Source: Heliopora coerulea (Eukaryota; Cnidaria; Anthozoa; Scleralcyonacea; Helioporidae). Taken from it: a DNA stretch of 64,000 nt. The stretch spans positions 372,001 to 436,000 of the forward strand of contig JASJOG010000179.1 of the NCBI GenBank assembly GCA_030142905.1, read 5' to 3'. Below the pieces are notes generated by a model. That model did no database searches and was not told where the DNA came from. It worked only from the letters and a program-made list of their open reading frames with translations. The position numbers and the translations under genes were made by a program. Shown here in pieces: positions 11,201 through 24,600 of the stretch. How positions within the stretch are numbered: the first letter of the stretch is position 1; each line of letters begins with the position of its first letter.

Positions 11201-12714
11201 ATTCATTACCAGAAGAGCTTAGAGCGACAAAATCATTTACTTGTTTTAAAAGAAAACTTGCTGCTCATACTATTCTCTAGCCTAAATTCAGAGGATACAA
11301 CTGTAAATAGAACAATCATAAACTTATAATTATATTACTTTCAATCTTTGAACTCTTTCTCTCATGAACTTTTTCTAGTGTAATAGTAATCCCTAATGAT
11401 TTTGTCTTCTGTATTATAATAATTTCTAAAACTTTTGTAACAATTTACTATACTTTTGTAGTAGCTTATAATGTTCATGTGCACGCCCATCGTGGAAATC
11501 AGTTTCATACTGACGATGTTAGCGTGGGTAAATAAAGTTCTTCTATCTTCTATCTATCTATCTAGTAAATACAATAGCAGCAGCATATATGCTGCGGTCG
11601 GACCAGCATAACAAAAGCAATAGCTGCAATCAGAGCCGCAGGAGGAGAAAGAAAGTGGTAGATAATGGCTGGTCGTTGGTGGTAGGCGTAGAAGTAGAAG
11701 TGGGAGCAGAAGTTGGTAGAACTTGGAAAAACTGGAAGACTTCCAACACGAAAACTTTCCCTACTCCGTTAATACCACAAAAGCATTATAAGTTATAATG
11801 CTTTTGTGGTATTTCAAGTAATATTTAAAAACCGAGCAAGAGTGCTTTATTGGGATTTAAAACACGAGGCGGTAGCCGAGTGTTTTAGATCCAATAAAGC
11901 ATGGACTGTGAGTTTTTCAATTGTATAAAATGAACCTCGTATTACGCTAATTCGCGAAGTAAGGTTAGAAGTTCGTGTTTTCTAAGCCGAAAAAAGTTAA
12001 CTTCTTCACATGTAAAGTCGCATTTGTCTTTATCACATATGACTACATGACACGGTTATATTTTTTTTCGTACTTTCCTCATGAATTCTTAATGAATTTT
12101 ATAATATTAACTGGTTTTGTTGTTTGCATTGCCACAATCGCCATAATCTTTAATTTTAACTATTACCACCTGTGTTTGTAGACAAAATCGATGACTTGGT
12201 TAGAAAACTTCTTACTGTTTCTGGAACGTCATTTGCATTTGCTGGCTTCACTATGGCCTGGCTCAACTCATATCTAAGTAAATCCGTGCCCAATGTGGAC
12301 AATAAAAAGCACTGTGAACAATGTGAAGACGACACGAAGTTGAACAATACTCAGTCAACTGCCTTTTCAATTCCATATGAATATCTTGAAGCTCTTTTCA
12401 TTATTCTGGCCTCGTCTGGAGTAGGAGTCCTTATTGGAGTTGCATTCATTGCTTATGAGGTTTCTTTGGTTCTTCGCGAAATGAAGTCAATTGATATTGA
12501 CAGAGATGATAACTTTCTCCGTAACATTAAACGCCTGCAGCGGTGGTCGAAGTTCTGTCATATTCTGCTGTGTTTCGGAGTCACGCTTGCTTTTCTGTCG
12601 GTCGCATTCTCTATTTTAGTGTTTCACAGTTCGTCTATCCTGGCGTTTATTTGCTTTTTGCTGCCTTTGGCCATTTGTACCTTCTTGGCTGGAGTCGCCT
12701 TTTATCTATTGTAA
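8189..12714 (+). CDS. T1: predicted four-pass membrane protein (2 exons)
   Basis: Exons 8189-8291 and 12182-12714 (103+533 = 636 bases, 211 residues plus stop). Exon 1 starts with ATG and ends GAT G|GTAAGA in phase 1; exon 2 begins after TTTGTAG and completes a Gly/Asp-type codon. The N-terminal 40 or so residues are polar and charged. Four hydrophobic spans follow: SGTSFAFAGFTMAWLNSYL; IILASSGVGVLIGVAFIAY; ILLCFGVTLAFLSVAFSILV; and a final one ending LAGVAFYLL. A Cys pair (CEQCEDD) lies between spans 1 and 2. It is a paralogue of T2, with the same intron position and phase. The family is not recognised. The 3.9-kb intron holds a LINE and other repeats. Confidence 0.7.
8430..8560 (+). repeat. 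GAGTCC-rich dispersed repeat, fragment
   Basis: Dense (C)GAGTC(C/T) words ending GACTCGAGTCTTACAA. It matches the style of the larger copy at 19808-20432, including a shared upstream CAAAATTGATGGGG string. Confidence 0.5.
9127..9477. mobile_element. MITE with GCGTACG termini
   Basis: The left end TAGGCGTACGAACCGG...GGGGGGCTGCAGCCCCCC and the right end GGTTCCGTACGCTTATG are inverted copies of one terminus. The element is about 350 bases and non-coding, in the T1 intron. Confidence 0.5.
9693..11570 (+). mobile_element. 5'-truncated CR1/L2-like LINE with intact RT frame
   Basis: The frame runs from about 9697 to TAG at 11278-11280 with no stop. Reverse transcriptase landmarks in order: NKSTGIDKISSKIMK, NYRPISILPAISKVMERII, HQFGFRELHSTATAL, FIDLKKAFDTVNH, CGVPQGSILGPLFFLLYIND, LFADDTNITGAG and LSLNVAKTKFMLIGTK. 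A C-terminal thumb-like part follows (FNYCSEVWNVFG, LQRLHNRAARII, WNSLPEELR). The endonuclease part is missing. About 280 bases of 3' UTR lead to a (TCTA)n tail at 11550-11570, as in Jockey-superfamily LINEs. A TACCATTATAAGCAAT duplication marks the 5' junction near 9667-9700. It lies in the T1 intron, same strand. The clade assignment is approximate. Confidence 0.85.
11771..11813 (+). repeat. 20-bp perfect palindrome
   Basis: Arms AATACCACAAAAGCATTATA and its exact complement are separated by AGT. It lies just upstream of repeat family A. Confidence 0.85.
11830..12110 (+). repeat. Repeat family A, copy 1, with long hairpin
   Basis: The segment matches 47358-47630 along its length (AACCGAGCA, GCTTTAT, GCCGAGTGTTTT, TAATACGCTA, TTTCTAAGCCGA, CCTCATGAATTCTTAATGA). 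Bases 11843-11901 fold into a hairpin with arms TGCTTTATTGGGAT and ATCCAATAAAGCA. It is non-coding. Confidence 0.75.
12182..12714 (+). CDS. T1 exon 2
   Basis: Acceptor CTGTGTTTGTAG|AC, phase 1, then DKIDDLVRKLL and all four membrane spans, ending CTA TTG TAA. The same exon structure is seen in T2. Confidence 0.75.
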
Positions 12715-12732
12715 ATCGTCAACCCGCAAAGT

Positions 12733-13262
12733 TTAAAGCCCTGGCCAAACGAATGCAACATCGCGATTCAACATCGTTCAACATCGTTGAATGCAACATG
12801 CTGAACTCGTAAGCCAGCATGTTACATCATGTTACATCATGTTACATCATGTTGCATCATGTTACATCATGTTACATCATGTTGCATCATGTCGTATCAT
12901 GCTGCATCATGTTATATCATGTTGTATGATGTTGAACGAAGTTGGATTTCCATAAAACATTTGATGTAACGTCATTCAACAATTCTTTTGTTGTCATGTG
13001 TAACCAATAAAGTTTCACTCGTTTGGCCGCTCACTTCAACATTGTTCCATTCGCGCACGCGCGGCAAGTCCTCCCTCAGGCGAGGGCAACGGGTAGATTG
13101 ACCTGAAATTTAGGGTCATTATTCGTCTTAAATTTCTAATCTTTTCAGTTCGAGTCTGCTCCGCACAACATGTTCATTCGCTTGGCCACGCAGTCCAACA
13201 CCTTCCAACAAAATTGAATTCAGCAATGTTGAATGATTTTGCATTCGTTCGGCCAGGGCTTA
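12733..13262. mobile_element. MITE, AGCCCTGGCC termini, TTAA/TAA flank
   Basis: The left terminus AGCCCTGGCCAAACGAATGC and the right terminus GCATTCGTTCGGCCAGGGCT are inverted with one mismatch. Flanks read TTAA on the left and (T)TAA on the right, so a TTAA or TAA target is possible. The 3' half is unique non-coding sequence. A related end occurs at 59005-59090. Confidence 0.7.
12818..12932 (+). repeat. 10-bp minisatellite inside the MITE
   Basis: About 11 units of CATGTTACAT with G/C variants (CATGTTGCAT, CATGTCGTAT) sit near the left terminus. Confidence 0.9.
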
Positions 13263-13611
13263 ACGAGATCCAACTAATGTTACTGACGCAGCTGATAACA
13301 TTTTGGGGGTTAGTTGACTATTGCAGGAAATAAAAGATACCTTCGTTAGTTTTAATAGTAATTCAGTGTGCAATTTGAGTTGAGAAACCAAGATGAGCGC
13401 ACGCAATAAATAAGATCCTGTGAGTAAATATTTCAATACACCGTTTGAAAGTACAGTCTAACCAGTAAACTTCAATCAATTTGAAATACTGTAATTCCAA
13501 AACACAGTCTCTAACTTGATGTGCCATTATAAAACAAGAGCGGGCACTGGCCAGGGGCGGCGTCGCCCACCGAGACATTTCCCGGTTGGCCCCAAGAATT
13601 TGTAGCTTGAA

Positions 13612-13995
13612 TGAGAAATGAACGTTCGTCAAGCTCTATCCTCAGAAAAAACGATTTCTGAGCCCCAGACGGGGATCAAAACCCGCAACCTTCTGATGAC
13701 CGGTGAGACACTCTAACCATTGAACTACCAAGACTCAGATGGTGAGCTAAGGTGCAAGTTCGACATAAGTGCGACTTGAACGGAAGCCACTACATGTTAA
13801 TAATGTGATCGATGAGGTATATATTTTGAATTGTGGGAGCTTGGAGATATTTTGAATGAGTAGCTCTTCGTAGCTCAATGGTTAGAGCGTCTCACCGGTC
13901 ATCAGAAGGTTGCGAGTTTGATCCCCGTCTGGGACTCAGAAATCGTTTTTCTTAGGATAGAGCTTGATGAACGTTCATCTCTAATACAAAATATC
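13612..13995. mobile_element. Fold-back element with tRNA-like arms
   Basis: A minus-strand tRNA-like sequence (about 13655-13733) and a plus-strand one (about 13868-13945) form inverted arms around a 130-base spacer. The plus copy reads TAGCTCAATGGTTAGAGC (A-box-like D arm) and later GAGTTTGATCCCCGTC (decayed B-box T arm). Shared flanks TCTATCCTCAGAAAAA and its complement extend the arms. It is probably derived from a tRNA-headed SINE rather than a working tRNA. Confidence 0.6.
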
Positions 13996-14589
13996 TCCAA
14001 GGTCCCACAATTCAAAATATGTATCTCAATTTGTAATTTCTGGGACTTAATGCTTATAAGGCCCTTATGTAAAGCAATATGTTGGGCACAAAAGCAGCAT
14101 AAACGTGACGTTCTTTGTAGGGCTGTGAAGTTCAATGTGTCCTTATTTCTGGGGGGTCAGTTTGACCCCACTACCCCCACTCTCGGCGGTATTGTGTTAT
14201 ACACAATGTGCATGGGGCACATTGATGATACCAGACAGGATATTTGGACGTTTGTTAATCTCATCCTCAGTAAAATTGTTTCTGAGCTTTAATTAAAAAT
14301 GTCATTTTCATGCGCAAAAAGTGTTCTCTCTCACTAGGATTACTTCTGTCTGTCTGTCTTTTAATTATATTGATTGGAATTTCTTTCAACCCCCTATAAA
14401 TACTCTCCTACATTTCCTTACTAAATTTATTCATGCTAGTCATGTGACTGTCAAATCTCTTGAAACGATGTTATAGCAGGGACGTTGGAGTGGAGTTTCG
14501 AGGAGGAGAGACTTGAGATAAAAATACAGCTTCTCAGGGATATTTTACAGCAAGCGTTCTAAAACGTAGTTGTTTCAACATTACATTTG

Positions 14590-14860
14590 GAAAAAAGTGG
14601 GGGTGGGGGGCTACAAAACTTCGGCTCTTCCTTCCCTGCATAGTACTTCCCACATACATCTATCTTGATTTTCTATGAAATAAACCACTCCCGTGGAATC
14701 ATAATTAAATGAAAAGTATGTGGTAAGCATGTCCTTCGAAGCAAAAGTCTCCTCAACATATTTACTAGTTTGGCAGTGCAAATTTCGATTGCACACTTCT
14801 TCGTTCCCTTCACCTTTTATTATTTTATCCATCAACTTTAGTCTTAACCAGATCATCTTA
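14590..14860 (-). pseudogene. Penelope-like GIY-YIG relic
   Basis: The minus strand reads a Cys linker (CNRNLHCQTSKYVEETFASK) and FNYDSTGVVYFIE, the start of a GIY-YIG domain as in the copy at 3949-5686. The frame then shifts, with CGKYYAG in the next frame. Short and broken. Confidence 0.55.
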
Positions 14861-15235
14861 AAGCCATTTCACCTTACGTAGGCCACTGACTAAAGGTTTT
14901 ACTCCAAAACGATTTTCATGTTATTAGATGCGTATAATATAGGCCGAAGTGAAGTAATAATATTGCTAACACCCGATAACGCAAGGTCAAAAATTAAAAT
15001 TTAAGGAGCAGGAGACATCAGCGTCCTGTTGTATTCCAGATTTTAGGTTTTTATATAGTCTCTAAATTTCACAGCTCATGTGCATATTTTGCGTATCTTT
15101 CACATTTTGTGTGTAAGCCTGTAGGGTCTGGGAACAAGAGATTAAGCCTGTCCAACATGGTGGAATTAGGATGAAGATGGTATTGTAACATTTGCTGGAG
15201 TGAATGCACCTTCTTTTGCTAAATTAGGTGCAAGA

Positions 15236-15658
15236 ATGGCCAGGAAATTTCCAACTGAGCGTTCATTCCATTTTGTTCGAAACGTCTGTGTTTCAAAACT
15301 TGAAGAATTGGACGAACATGAACTACGTGCGATCTTACCTTCATTAGTGAGGATGTCTCAATGCCAGTCAATTGACGAAGGTACGCATTGGCAAGAGGCA
15401 AAGAAAGAGATTCAGAAAGTCCTCAGTGCGCTGGAGGTTGTAAACTCGGTCGTTGCATTGCTTTCTGTGGATTTTGGTTGCTTGAGACAAGATTGCCTGA
15501 AGGAGCAGCAGATACAACGGAAATTGGAAGGTTCAGCAAACACTCATAGTGTACTGGTTGAGTCCTTAAATGGAGGATTGGCTTTGGAGTTTGAGAGAAG
15601 CGAACCTCCTAGAAGGCTAAGATTGGTCTTGAGAGAGATTCTTCGCATCATGAATAAG
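15236..15658 (+). CDS. INTS2: INTS2 exon 1
   Basis: ATG at 15236 and donor AAG|GTACGT in phase 0. It encodes the N-terminal 141 residues with [33 protein letters not shown] and [16 protein letters not shown]. The open frame upstream reaches a TAG at 15167, and GTG at 15200 is not an expected animal start. Confidence 0.9.
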
Positions 15659-18600
15659 GTACGTGTATCACAATGTCCAGAGCGCGTTCCATAATTTTCT
15701 TTTACAGAATAGCTGCGCCAGCCTATCAAATATTTTGCCAGTGTAGAACCCAGACCTGCTGGAATCTGCCCATAGAATAAGAAAACAAGTGATACCCTGG
15801 TTTACAAGTATGTAAGGTAGAAGTTTATGTCATGCACTGATATGGCACCAATATAATGAAATCTTGAACAGACACCGTAACAAGACATAATATTATAGAC
15901 AGAGTAACAATCCTCAGGGTTGTTAATTTTAATCTTTTATACATTAGTTTTTATTTACCCATTAGAAGACAAGGGCACACTTCAATATTTTATTCTGGCT
16001 AACACCAGACAATTTTACTCATTGAAGAGATGAGCCCTTCCCCTTAACAAGTTAACTGCCATCTCCTTAACCATTAAGGGAGAAGGGCATATTTTAGTAT
16101 TGTACTCTGGCTAATGCCAGATGATTTTACCCATCAAAGGGATGAGCCATTCTCTGTGATGAGTTCAATTAAGTATATTTTTTCCCCTTGATAGCTTATG
16201 TTATGGTTTTGTATAAATTGTCAGAATAAAATATCTTACTATATAAAAGCCAACCACCAAGAGTTGTTGCTTAAATTTCCTGCCAGTTTGGACTGGCATA
16301 GTAATTTAGGCTGCTTTGTCCAGTTGCCCAGGATAATATCCAGTTGTATATACTTCATTTTGTAGATAGTTATTGTGTGACACCCCTGTGGAAAGCAGCT
16401 TATTATGTTGACCAAGGCTAGCATGTTTAAATAAAGTTTTACCACCATCGCCACCAATATTTTCTCTGAACAACCAAATTTTGATGAATGGTTTCCCTAT
16501 GGTAACCTGTTTTTTAAGTGCTAACATAATGGAAATTTTTGCTATTTTTGAATCACTGAAGAAAGTAAAATGAATGAAATTACTAGGTATCACAGAAGTG
16601 TACTCTTTCTTCTTTGAAAAGTTGGGTAAATTGTTCATGATGTACACACTTTTCTTCTTCATGATTCATGTAGGTTTGGTTATTGAACCTGCAACACTGT
16701 ATGTTTACAGTATTCAAAACACTTGAGGAAAATGACAAATTTTTTCAAAGTAGACATGTTTCGGCAAACTTATGCCATCTTCAGTACAATATAAAACTAA
16801 CAGATTATTTACAGGCTTTACACGTGATTACGATATGCTAATTAGAATACCAGCATATCATATTAAAATACTTGCATATCGTAATCACATATAAAGCCTG
16901 TAAATAGTCTGTTAGTTTTATATTGTACTGAAGATGGCATAAGTTTGCCAAAACATGTCTACTTTGGAAAAATTTGTCGTTTTCCTTTAAAAGTGTTTCA
17001 TTTCATTTGTGCTACTCAGCAATTTTGGTATTGACCATATCGCATTGCAGGCTGAAGTAGTTAAGAAGTAAACACATTATTTGAATGATGAAGTTTTTAT
17101 GCTCATTTGGCTGATATGTAACATACAAAAAATAGGTTTTGGTGACCAAGCTGTTTCTGGGGCAACCTGAAAAAGACTCATGGTTGCTCAAGGGACAACC
17201 AAGAAAAAAAAATTGTACCAAATATAAATTATTCATGAACTTTTCCCATTTGCTTTGTTTCAGGTGACAGAAAATAAAGAATTTGATTGCTATGACAGTT
17301 GTGAATTATTTGAATGTGATGTTTATCTGGAAAATGTCTGTGATGTGTTGTGCATTGCACAGGCAGGTTAGTGGCAAACCAAGCATCCACAATTTTAGTT
17401 CTCTGGGATTTGGAGGTGTGGCAGGTTGTTTGGATCTGCAGTGCTAAACTAGGTCCTTAGTTTTAAATGAGATGCTTTACATTGTTTTAAACTAGATGTT
17501 AAAGTTTTAGGTCAAGGCTTAATGCATCCCCATTCTTTTTTGGTACTGGGTTTTGCAATAGCATTACCATTGCTTACCAAGTAACTTGCACGACTGTTTC
17601 ATTTGAGAAATTATTCTTAGGCAAGAGAAGGTTAGATATTGTGTGCAACGTTTTTACAGACTCTTTAATAGAGTTGAGTGGTATACCAACATTTACCTAC
17701 ATGTACACTGACATTTGAGACCTCCAACTGACGTAACTGGTGATCATACAGTAGGTTTAGATTCATGGAATGTGCCATATACAGTTATCTAATCCGTTAT
17801 TGTTGTGCGTTCTGCAAGTGCGGCTCATTCGCTAAAATAACTGCACCTCGTCCCGACATTTTGATTGTTGTTTACTTTCGTTCATGTTATGTTTAAGTAA
17901 GTGCAAGTTTTGCGGATCAGTGAATCGAGCTTTGTTTTGGCTTGTGTAAACAAGTTTTTTGCAGCTTTCAAATATAAGTTTCTCCACGTATCGTACCACG
18001 TTAGTTTGCTCCAATTTACATGTCGAATATTCTATGTGTTACTTTGTTAACAAATAACAATAAAGACTCAACTCAATTTGTTCTCGCATTTATATCGGTA
18101 AGTAGGTCAAATTGTCGTGATCAGTAAGTATTTCTATCCATATGTACCAGATATTCATTTAAGTAACTTGCTTTTCCACACGTTGAAGAAATCCCTAGTA
18201 GCTTTAATAATTTGAATCATGCTCTCATTTTCAAGGAAATTTAAACCTATGGGTATTTTGAGTAATTTTTAAATCGTGGAAATGTGACGTACTTGTCACT
18301 TCTTTTCCAGAATTACCGGGCATTTTCCCACTTGATGAAATGGCAAAAGCTCTACTCCGAGTTCCCCATGGTCCATGGTTTATTTGCCATCTGGTTGTAA
18401 ATGCACCAGATTACTTCGAGCAAGGTATTTTATTAATTTGATATTTTAGCTCTTTTACATTTTATTGCAGTAATACCATCCCAAACAATAACGAATCGTG
18501 TTCGCTGTTACATAAAGGGAAAATCTGATGTAAGCCGAATAACCCGAATTGAAGATTTGAGCGAGACAAACTCGTTGAGGATACGTCTTTGATTGCTTTC

Positions 18601-21600
18601 ATATTGATTACAAACGGAACTTTGATATTGGTAAAAACACCAGGCATTCAGTGTATTATCTCAGTTGCGGAGTTTGAACCAAGTTCAACTTTCCTGATGG
18701 ATCGCCAATAAGTCGCGGACAGTCTGCGATCATTTCCGTTCGAACTGAGATGGTGTTCACTTATAAATTCGACAGTCGTCTGCGGCGGTCTTCGATTGCT
18801 TAACGATTTTATGTGACTCAGGCTTTAAGTATCACCAGTTCTCTCACCCTTCTTGGCTTTTCTTGACTAACCAATTCGTTTTTACTATGAACAATCTTTT
18901 TTTCTCAGTATGCTCCTCTTTGTTAACCATCCAAGATGTGAAGCACAGCGGCCCATTTCCATGTAGTGTCCGAACCGAAGCTTTACGCCACCTCTGTACC
19001 ATGAATCCTGATTATGCCTTGTCCATTCGTTCCGAAGCTGTGCAGAAATGTTGCTTGCCAGAACTTACCATCAGGTTAACACTAGACTTTCAGGTGTCAC
19101 ACTCTGGAAGAAGAGACTTGGTTGAATTTCTAAGTGGACTGTTGCTTGGCAGCGACGTTCACGTGAGGAAGTGGTTCGCGCATTTTATTAAAAGTGGTCA
19201 AAAAGTAAGTTGTTTATCGTGTTGACGTAGATTTCCTTCAGTACGTGTAGTAGAATACTTTAAAAGTTGTTGTGTACAGTCTGTTGGTTAACGGAGTTGA
19301 TGGTGTTTTAAGGCGTTATTGACTAAGTTATCTATTGGAATTAAAAAGTCATCAACAAGACACATACTCATGAACCACATAAATCTAGTGTTTGAATTTG
19401 CGCTTAACTTCGTACCGAAACTATGCACCATAACAACTTGTAACCATACCCCATAGCAGCTTACTGTCACCATACCATATGGCCATTCGCTGTAACTACA
19501 GTACAAGCTGTAACCATGTATCATAGCTGCTTGCTGTAACTGCATGCCTAACCATAAACCATGACTTCTCTCCATAACCATACACCATAACTTCACTTCT
19601 TGACTAGCTGTGGAAACTAAAAGCCGTTACGGACAAACACTACCTTCGCCTTCTTAACGGTGCCATTCAACACTGAAACCATCTGTTGATATTTGACTGA
19701 AATATTCTGTAAATCATTTTAGCGTGGAACCAATTTTAATGTTAGTAGTGGAGAAAAGACTGTGGTCTCGCGGTCAACAGTAGTGTTACTACAAATAAAA
19801 TCTCTATTAGGGTTGTAGTTAAGTCCACCTAATCCGAGTCCGAGTCCAGCCAATTAGACTCCGAGTCCAAGTCCGAGTCCGGCGATGTCAATCCGAGCCC
19901 AAATCCTACTGTTCAACGTGTAAAGAGTAGTCATGCTTCTGTAAATGCAGGCACTAAGCTAAACAACTATGCGCTACCCCATATGTCGCATAAATAAGGA
20001 CAGTAATGTATTCATCTACCAAGATAACTCTAATTCATTTCACTCTCATAATGCACGGCAATGATTCAATGTATTTAAGAAAAACGAGTTTCGAAAGCGC
20101 TTCTGTATGGTCCCTGCCTTGCTCCATGAGTACCCATAATGAGACCTCCTTTTTGTACAGGAAAACTTGAAGATATATTGAAATTAGTTTCACTGCCAGC
20201 TTGGATAAGTGAGGGTATTTCCCCTTACCGTCAGAATGAAACTGAATGTTTCCGTACGCAACGCGTCAAACAGTCGACACAAAATTGATGGGGGGGTGGA
20301 GAAGACATGCATTCAACTCTCGAGTCCCGACTATTCGAGTCCGAGTTGAAGTTCTAGTCTTTCTAAGCCGAGTCTAAGTTCACCTTCCACGAGTCTGAGT
20401 CAAGCAAGTACTACAACATTCGTCTCTACCTATTGGGCTCCTCCCTCTCTATCCTTTACTGCTTACTTGTAATTAATGAAATCATTCCTGTATCTTGTAG
20501 CACCACGGTACTGCTTCGTTTTATGCTTTGGCGCAGTTAAGAGAGGAACTGTTACGTGAGGTAACGGCGCTAACGCCGAAAGGGCACAGGCAAAAAATCA
20601 AGGGTGAATGGCAAAAGGAAAAAGACCAAGCATTAGGGAAATCTCTGGGTAAACGGAGAATCACAGTTGATGAACATGACAAGGAAACATTAGAAATTAT
20701 TGAAGGTGAAGTTTTTATCCCATTCTCTTAATTGTAGGCGTACCATTATCAGTAACTTAACGTTCTGTCCTACAACCCAGCAGTGAACGCTCTTGCGTTA
20801 TGTTTGATGATAAGTTTGATGACCGATTATTTAACATTATATATAAGAAATTAGAATGGGATAAAGATTGTAATTGTTCATACTATTTGAAGTGGTTTAA
20901 AGAGGCTTAAAGAAATAATGTTATAGTATAATATAGATGGATTCATATAATAATATGAAGGGGCTTAAAGAAATGAACCTATATAATAATATGAGGTCAT
21001 ATAATGTAGATATTGTAAGGCCAACAGATATTAGTAAAGAATTTCGATTTACTAATACAAAAACAATTGAGTTCCTTAGGAGCCCAGATGTTATAGGTAG
21101 GAAATTTTTTGTTAGGGTAAAAGTTGCTTCTTGTGTAAATAAGAAACTCTGGAGAAGAAAAACTTTTAGGAGTAGTATAAAATACATAAAAAACAAATCA
21201 TCTGTAAGAAAAGTATTAACAGAAGCAAATAGAGAGATTATTAGTAATTTCAATTTTTGTGGAAAATATGAGATCCTAAGTCATAGGATTGAATTTATTG
21301 ATGAGACTTCCAGCAGCCCAGCTGTTATTACCAAGAAAGAAAAAGCATTAAAAGGTTATGCGGAAAGTTACAATATTAAGGTATTAAATAATAAAGATCC
21401 AAGGGTTCAATTCAAAGAAGTCAGAAAACCATTAGAGGATTTACTATCTAATAAAACACAGCATAAATATTTACAAACGCTGGTTGTAACATTTAAGAAA
21501 GTAAATCCGCAGAACAGCAGAAAGCGCACTTTTTCCTATAAAACAGCATGTTTTAATAGTAAAACAAAAACCATATTGTCTGGATCTGATACCAAATTAG

Positions 21601-24600
21601 ATGAGGCTAATTCAGATATCCTTGATTTTATTGATATTTGGATATCAGAAGGATCTGGATGGACAATAGAAAGGATAGAAAAACACTTTATTAATTTTGT
21701 TAAATACTAACCATTAAATTGTAGTAGTTATATAGAACTACCAAAAGAATTACAACACCCAAGAAAAGGTCTTACTAATATTCAAAATAAGGATAATTAA
21801 TGTTTTAGATGGTGCCATATTAGACATTTAAATCCACTGAAGAATAATCCACAAAGAATAAAAAGTACTGACAAAGAATTTATTAATAAATTAGATTATA
21901 CTAATGTGGAATTCCCTGTTATGTTAAAAGACATTCCAAAAGTGGAAAAACAAAATGATATAAATGTAAATGTGCTTGGTTGGAAGAACAGCTCAGCTTT
22001 TCAAATTTATATATCAGCTATGCTGACAAAAGAAAAGCATAAGGAAGATATGAATTTACTGTTTTATAAGAGTCATTATGTTCTAATAAACAACTTTAAC
22101 AGATTCATGTATAATTATACAAAACACAAAGATAAAAAACACTTTTGTATGTATTGTCTGCAATGTTTTTGCAGTGCAGATATTCTTGAAAAACATAAGA
22201 AGAACTGTATAACTGTAAATGGTAAGCAAGCAATAAATATGCCAAAAGAAGGAAAAAAAGTTCAATTTAAAAACTATCATAAGAAATTAGAAGTAGCCTT
22301 TGTTATTTATGCAGACTTTGAAGCAATTGTAGAGAAAATGTATGGGGTTAAAAATAATCCAGGCAGCTCATATACTGACACATATCAAAAACATAAAGAT
22401 TGCAGTTATGCTTATAAAGTAGTATGTTGTTATGATGATCAATACAGTAAACCAATAGAATTATACAGAGGACCTAATGCGGTTTATAAATTCATAGAAA
22501 AGATGTTAGAAGAAGAAAAATGGTGTAAAGAAACATTGAAAAAACATTTTAATAAGACGTTAGAAATAACAGCAGCTGAAGAAAAGAAATTTAAACAATC
22601 AGTCAGCGGAGCTGATAGTTGTCATATTTGTGGTATTAAATATAAATCATGCGATGTCAGAGTTAGAGACCATTGTCATATCACTGGTAAATACAGAGGT
22701 TCTGCGCATCAGAAATGCAACATAAATTATAAATGAACAGAAAAAATACCAGTAATATTCCATAATTTACGTGGATATGATAGTCATTTCATAATGCAAG
22801 AAATTGGCAGCATAGCTGGTAAATTTAAAAGGAAAGTAAATGTTAGACCAAATAACATGGAAAGATACATGTCTTTCATGTTAGGAAACCATCTTATATT
22901 CCTGGATAGTTTCCAATTTATGTCCAGAAGTTTAGATTACCTTGCAAGTTGTTTACCAATTGAAGCATTTAAATATACAAAAGAAGCATTTTCAATAGAA
23001 GAAAAGTCCAATCTTATGAAGCAGAAAGGTGTTTATCCATATGATTACATGAATAGTTTCCGTCGATTTAAGGAAGAAAAATTACCAGTGAAAGAACAAT
23101 TCTATATTATATTGAATGATGAACATATTACAGATGAAGCATATAAACATGCTCAAAATATCTGGAGTACTTTCAATATACAGAACTTAGGAGAATACCA
23201 TGATTTATACCTTAAAACTGATATTCTTCTATTAGCAGATGTATTTGAGAACTTTAGAAAAACCTTTAGAAAAACCTGGGTTAGCATAGGATGCTATGTT
23301 GAAAATAACTGGTATTGAATTGGAATTACTTATAGATGTTGATATGTTCCAATTTATTGAAAGAGGATTGAGAGGAGGAATAAGTTACATAGCAAATAGA
23401 TATGGTTTTGCAAATAATAAATATATGAAGAACTATAAAAAGAACAAAGATAGCAAATACATAATGTATCTAGATGGTAATAATTTATATGGACGGCAAT
23501 GAGTCAGTCCTTACCTACTAGCGGATTTAAATGGAAAGACCCAAAAGAAGTACAATTGAACAATTACACGAAAGACTCAGAAAAAGGACTGTTATTAGAA
23601 GTAGACTTGGAATATCCAAAGGAATTACATGACCTACATAATGACTATCCATTAGCACCAGAAAAGAAAGCTATAAATAAAGACAAATTATCTAAATATT
23701 GTAAAATGGTAGAGAAGAAATATAAAATATCTGTGGAACTTGTAAGTAAATTAATAACCTCATTAAATGACAAGAAAGAGTACGTTATACATTACAGAAA
23801 TTTGCAATTGTATTTATCCTTAGGAATGAAATTGAAAAAGATCCACAGGGTATTAGAATTTGACCAATCAAAATGGTTGAAAGAATACATCGATTTCAAC
23901 ACAAAAAAAAAGAGAACAAATGCCAAGAATGCCTTTGAGAAGGACTTCTTTAAATTAATGAATAATGCTGTTTATGGAAAGATAATGGAAAACTTAAGAA
24001 AACGTGTAGATGTCCGATTAATTACAGATAAAAATAAATTAATAAAAATAGTATCAAAACCAACTTTTGTAAGCAGTAAAATCTTTAATGAAAACCTTGT
24101 TGCTGTCCATAAGATAAATGAAGTATTAACATTAAATAGACCCGCTTATGTTGGAATGCATACTAGAATTCTCAAAGAATCTTATGTATGATTTCCATTA
24201 TAACACAATGAAAATGCATGGGCGTGAAAATGCAAAATTATTATTCACAGATACAGAGAGTTTAATGTATGAAATAAAAGCAGAAGATGCATATAATGGT
24301 CTTTATAAGAAGAAAGGCTTATTTGTCAACAGTGACTACTCTATTGACTCTCCTTTTTACTTTAAAAAGAACAAAATAAGTAATAGGAAAAATGAAGGAT
24401 GAATCAGCGGGTATTCCAATAGTAGAATTTATAGGGTTGCGAAGTAAAATGTATAGTTATATGAAAGACAATGAAAAGGGCGGTAAAACCGCGAAAGGTG
24501 TTAAGAAAAATGTAATAAAAAAGACATTACGCATAAACATTATATAGATACATTGTTTGAGAAAAAACAAATGCATCATAAGATGAAAACGATAAGAAGT

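Noticed and set aside
12818..12932. CRISPR-like array
   Set aside because: The units are contiguous 10-bp repeats without spacers, inside an animal MITE.
13655..13945. Functional tRNA genes
   Set aside because: Both copies have mismatched anticodon stems and decayed T arms and form inverted arms of one element.
15200..15235. Upstream GTG start for INTS2
   Set aside because: Animal genes start at ATG; the first in-frame ATG is at 15236 and still gives an N-terminus similar in length to the family.
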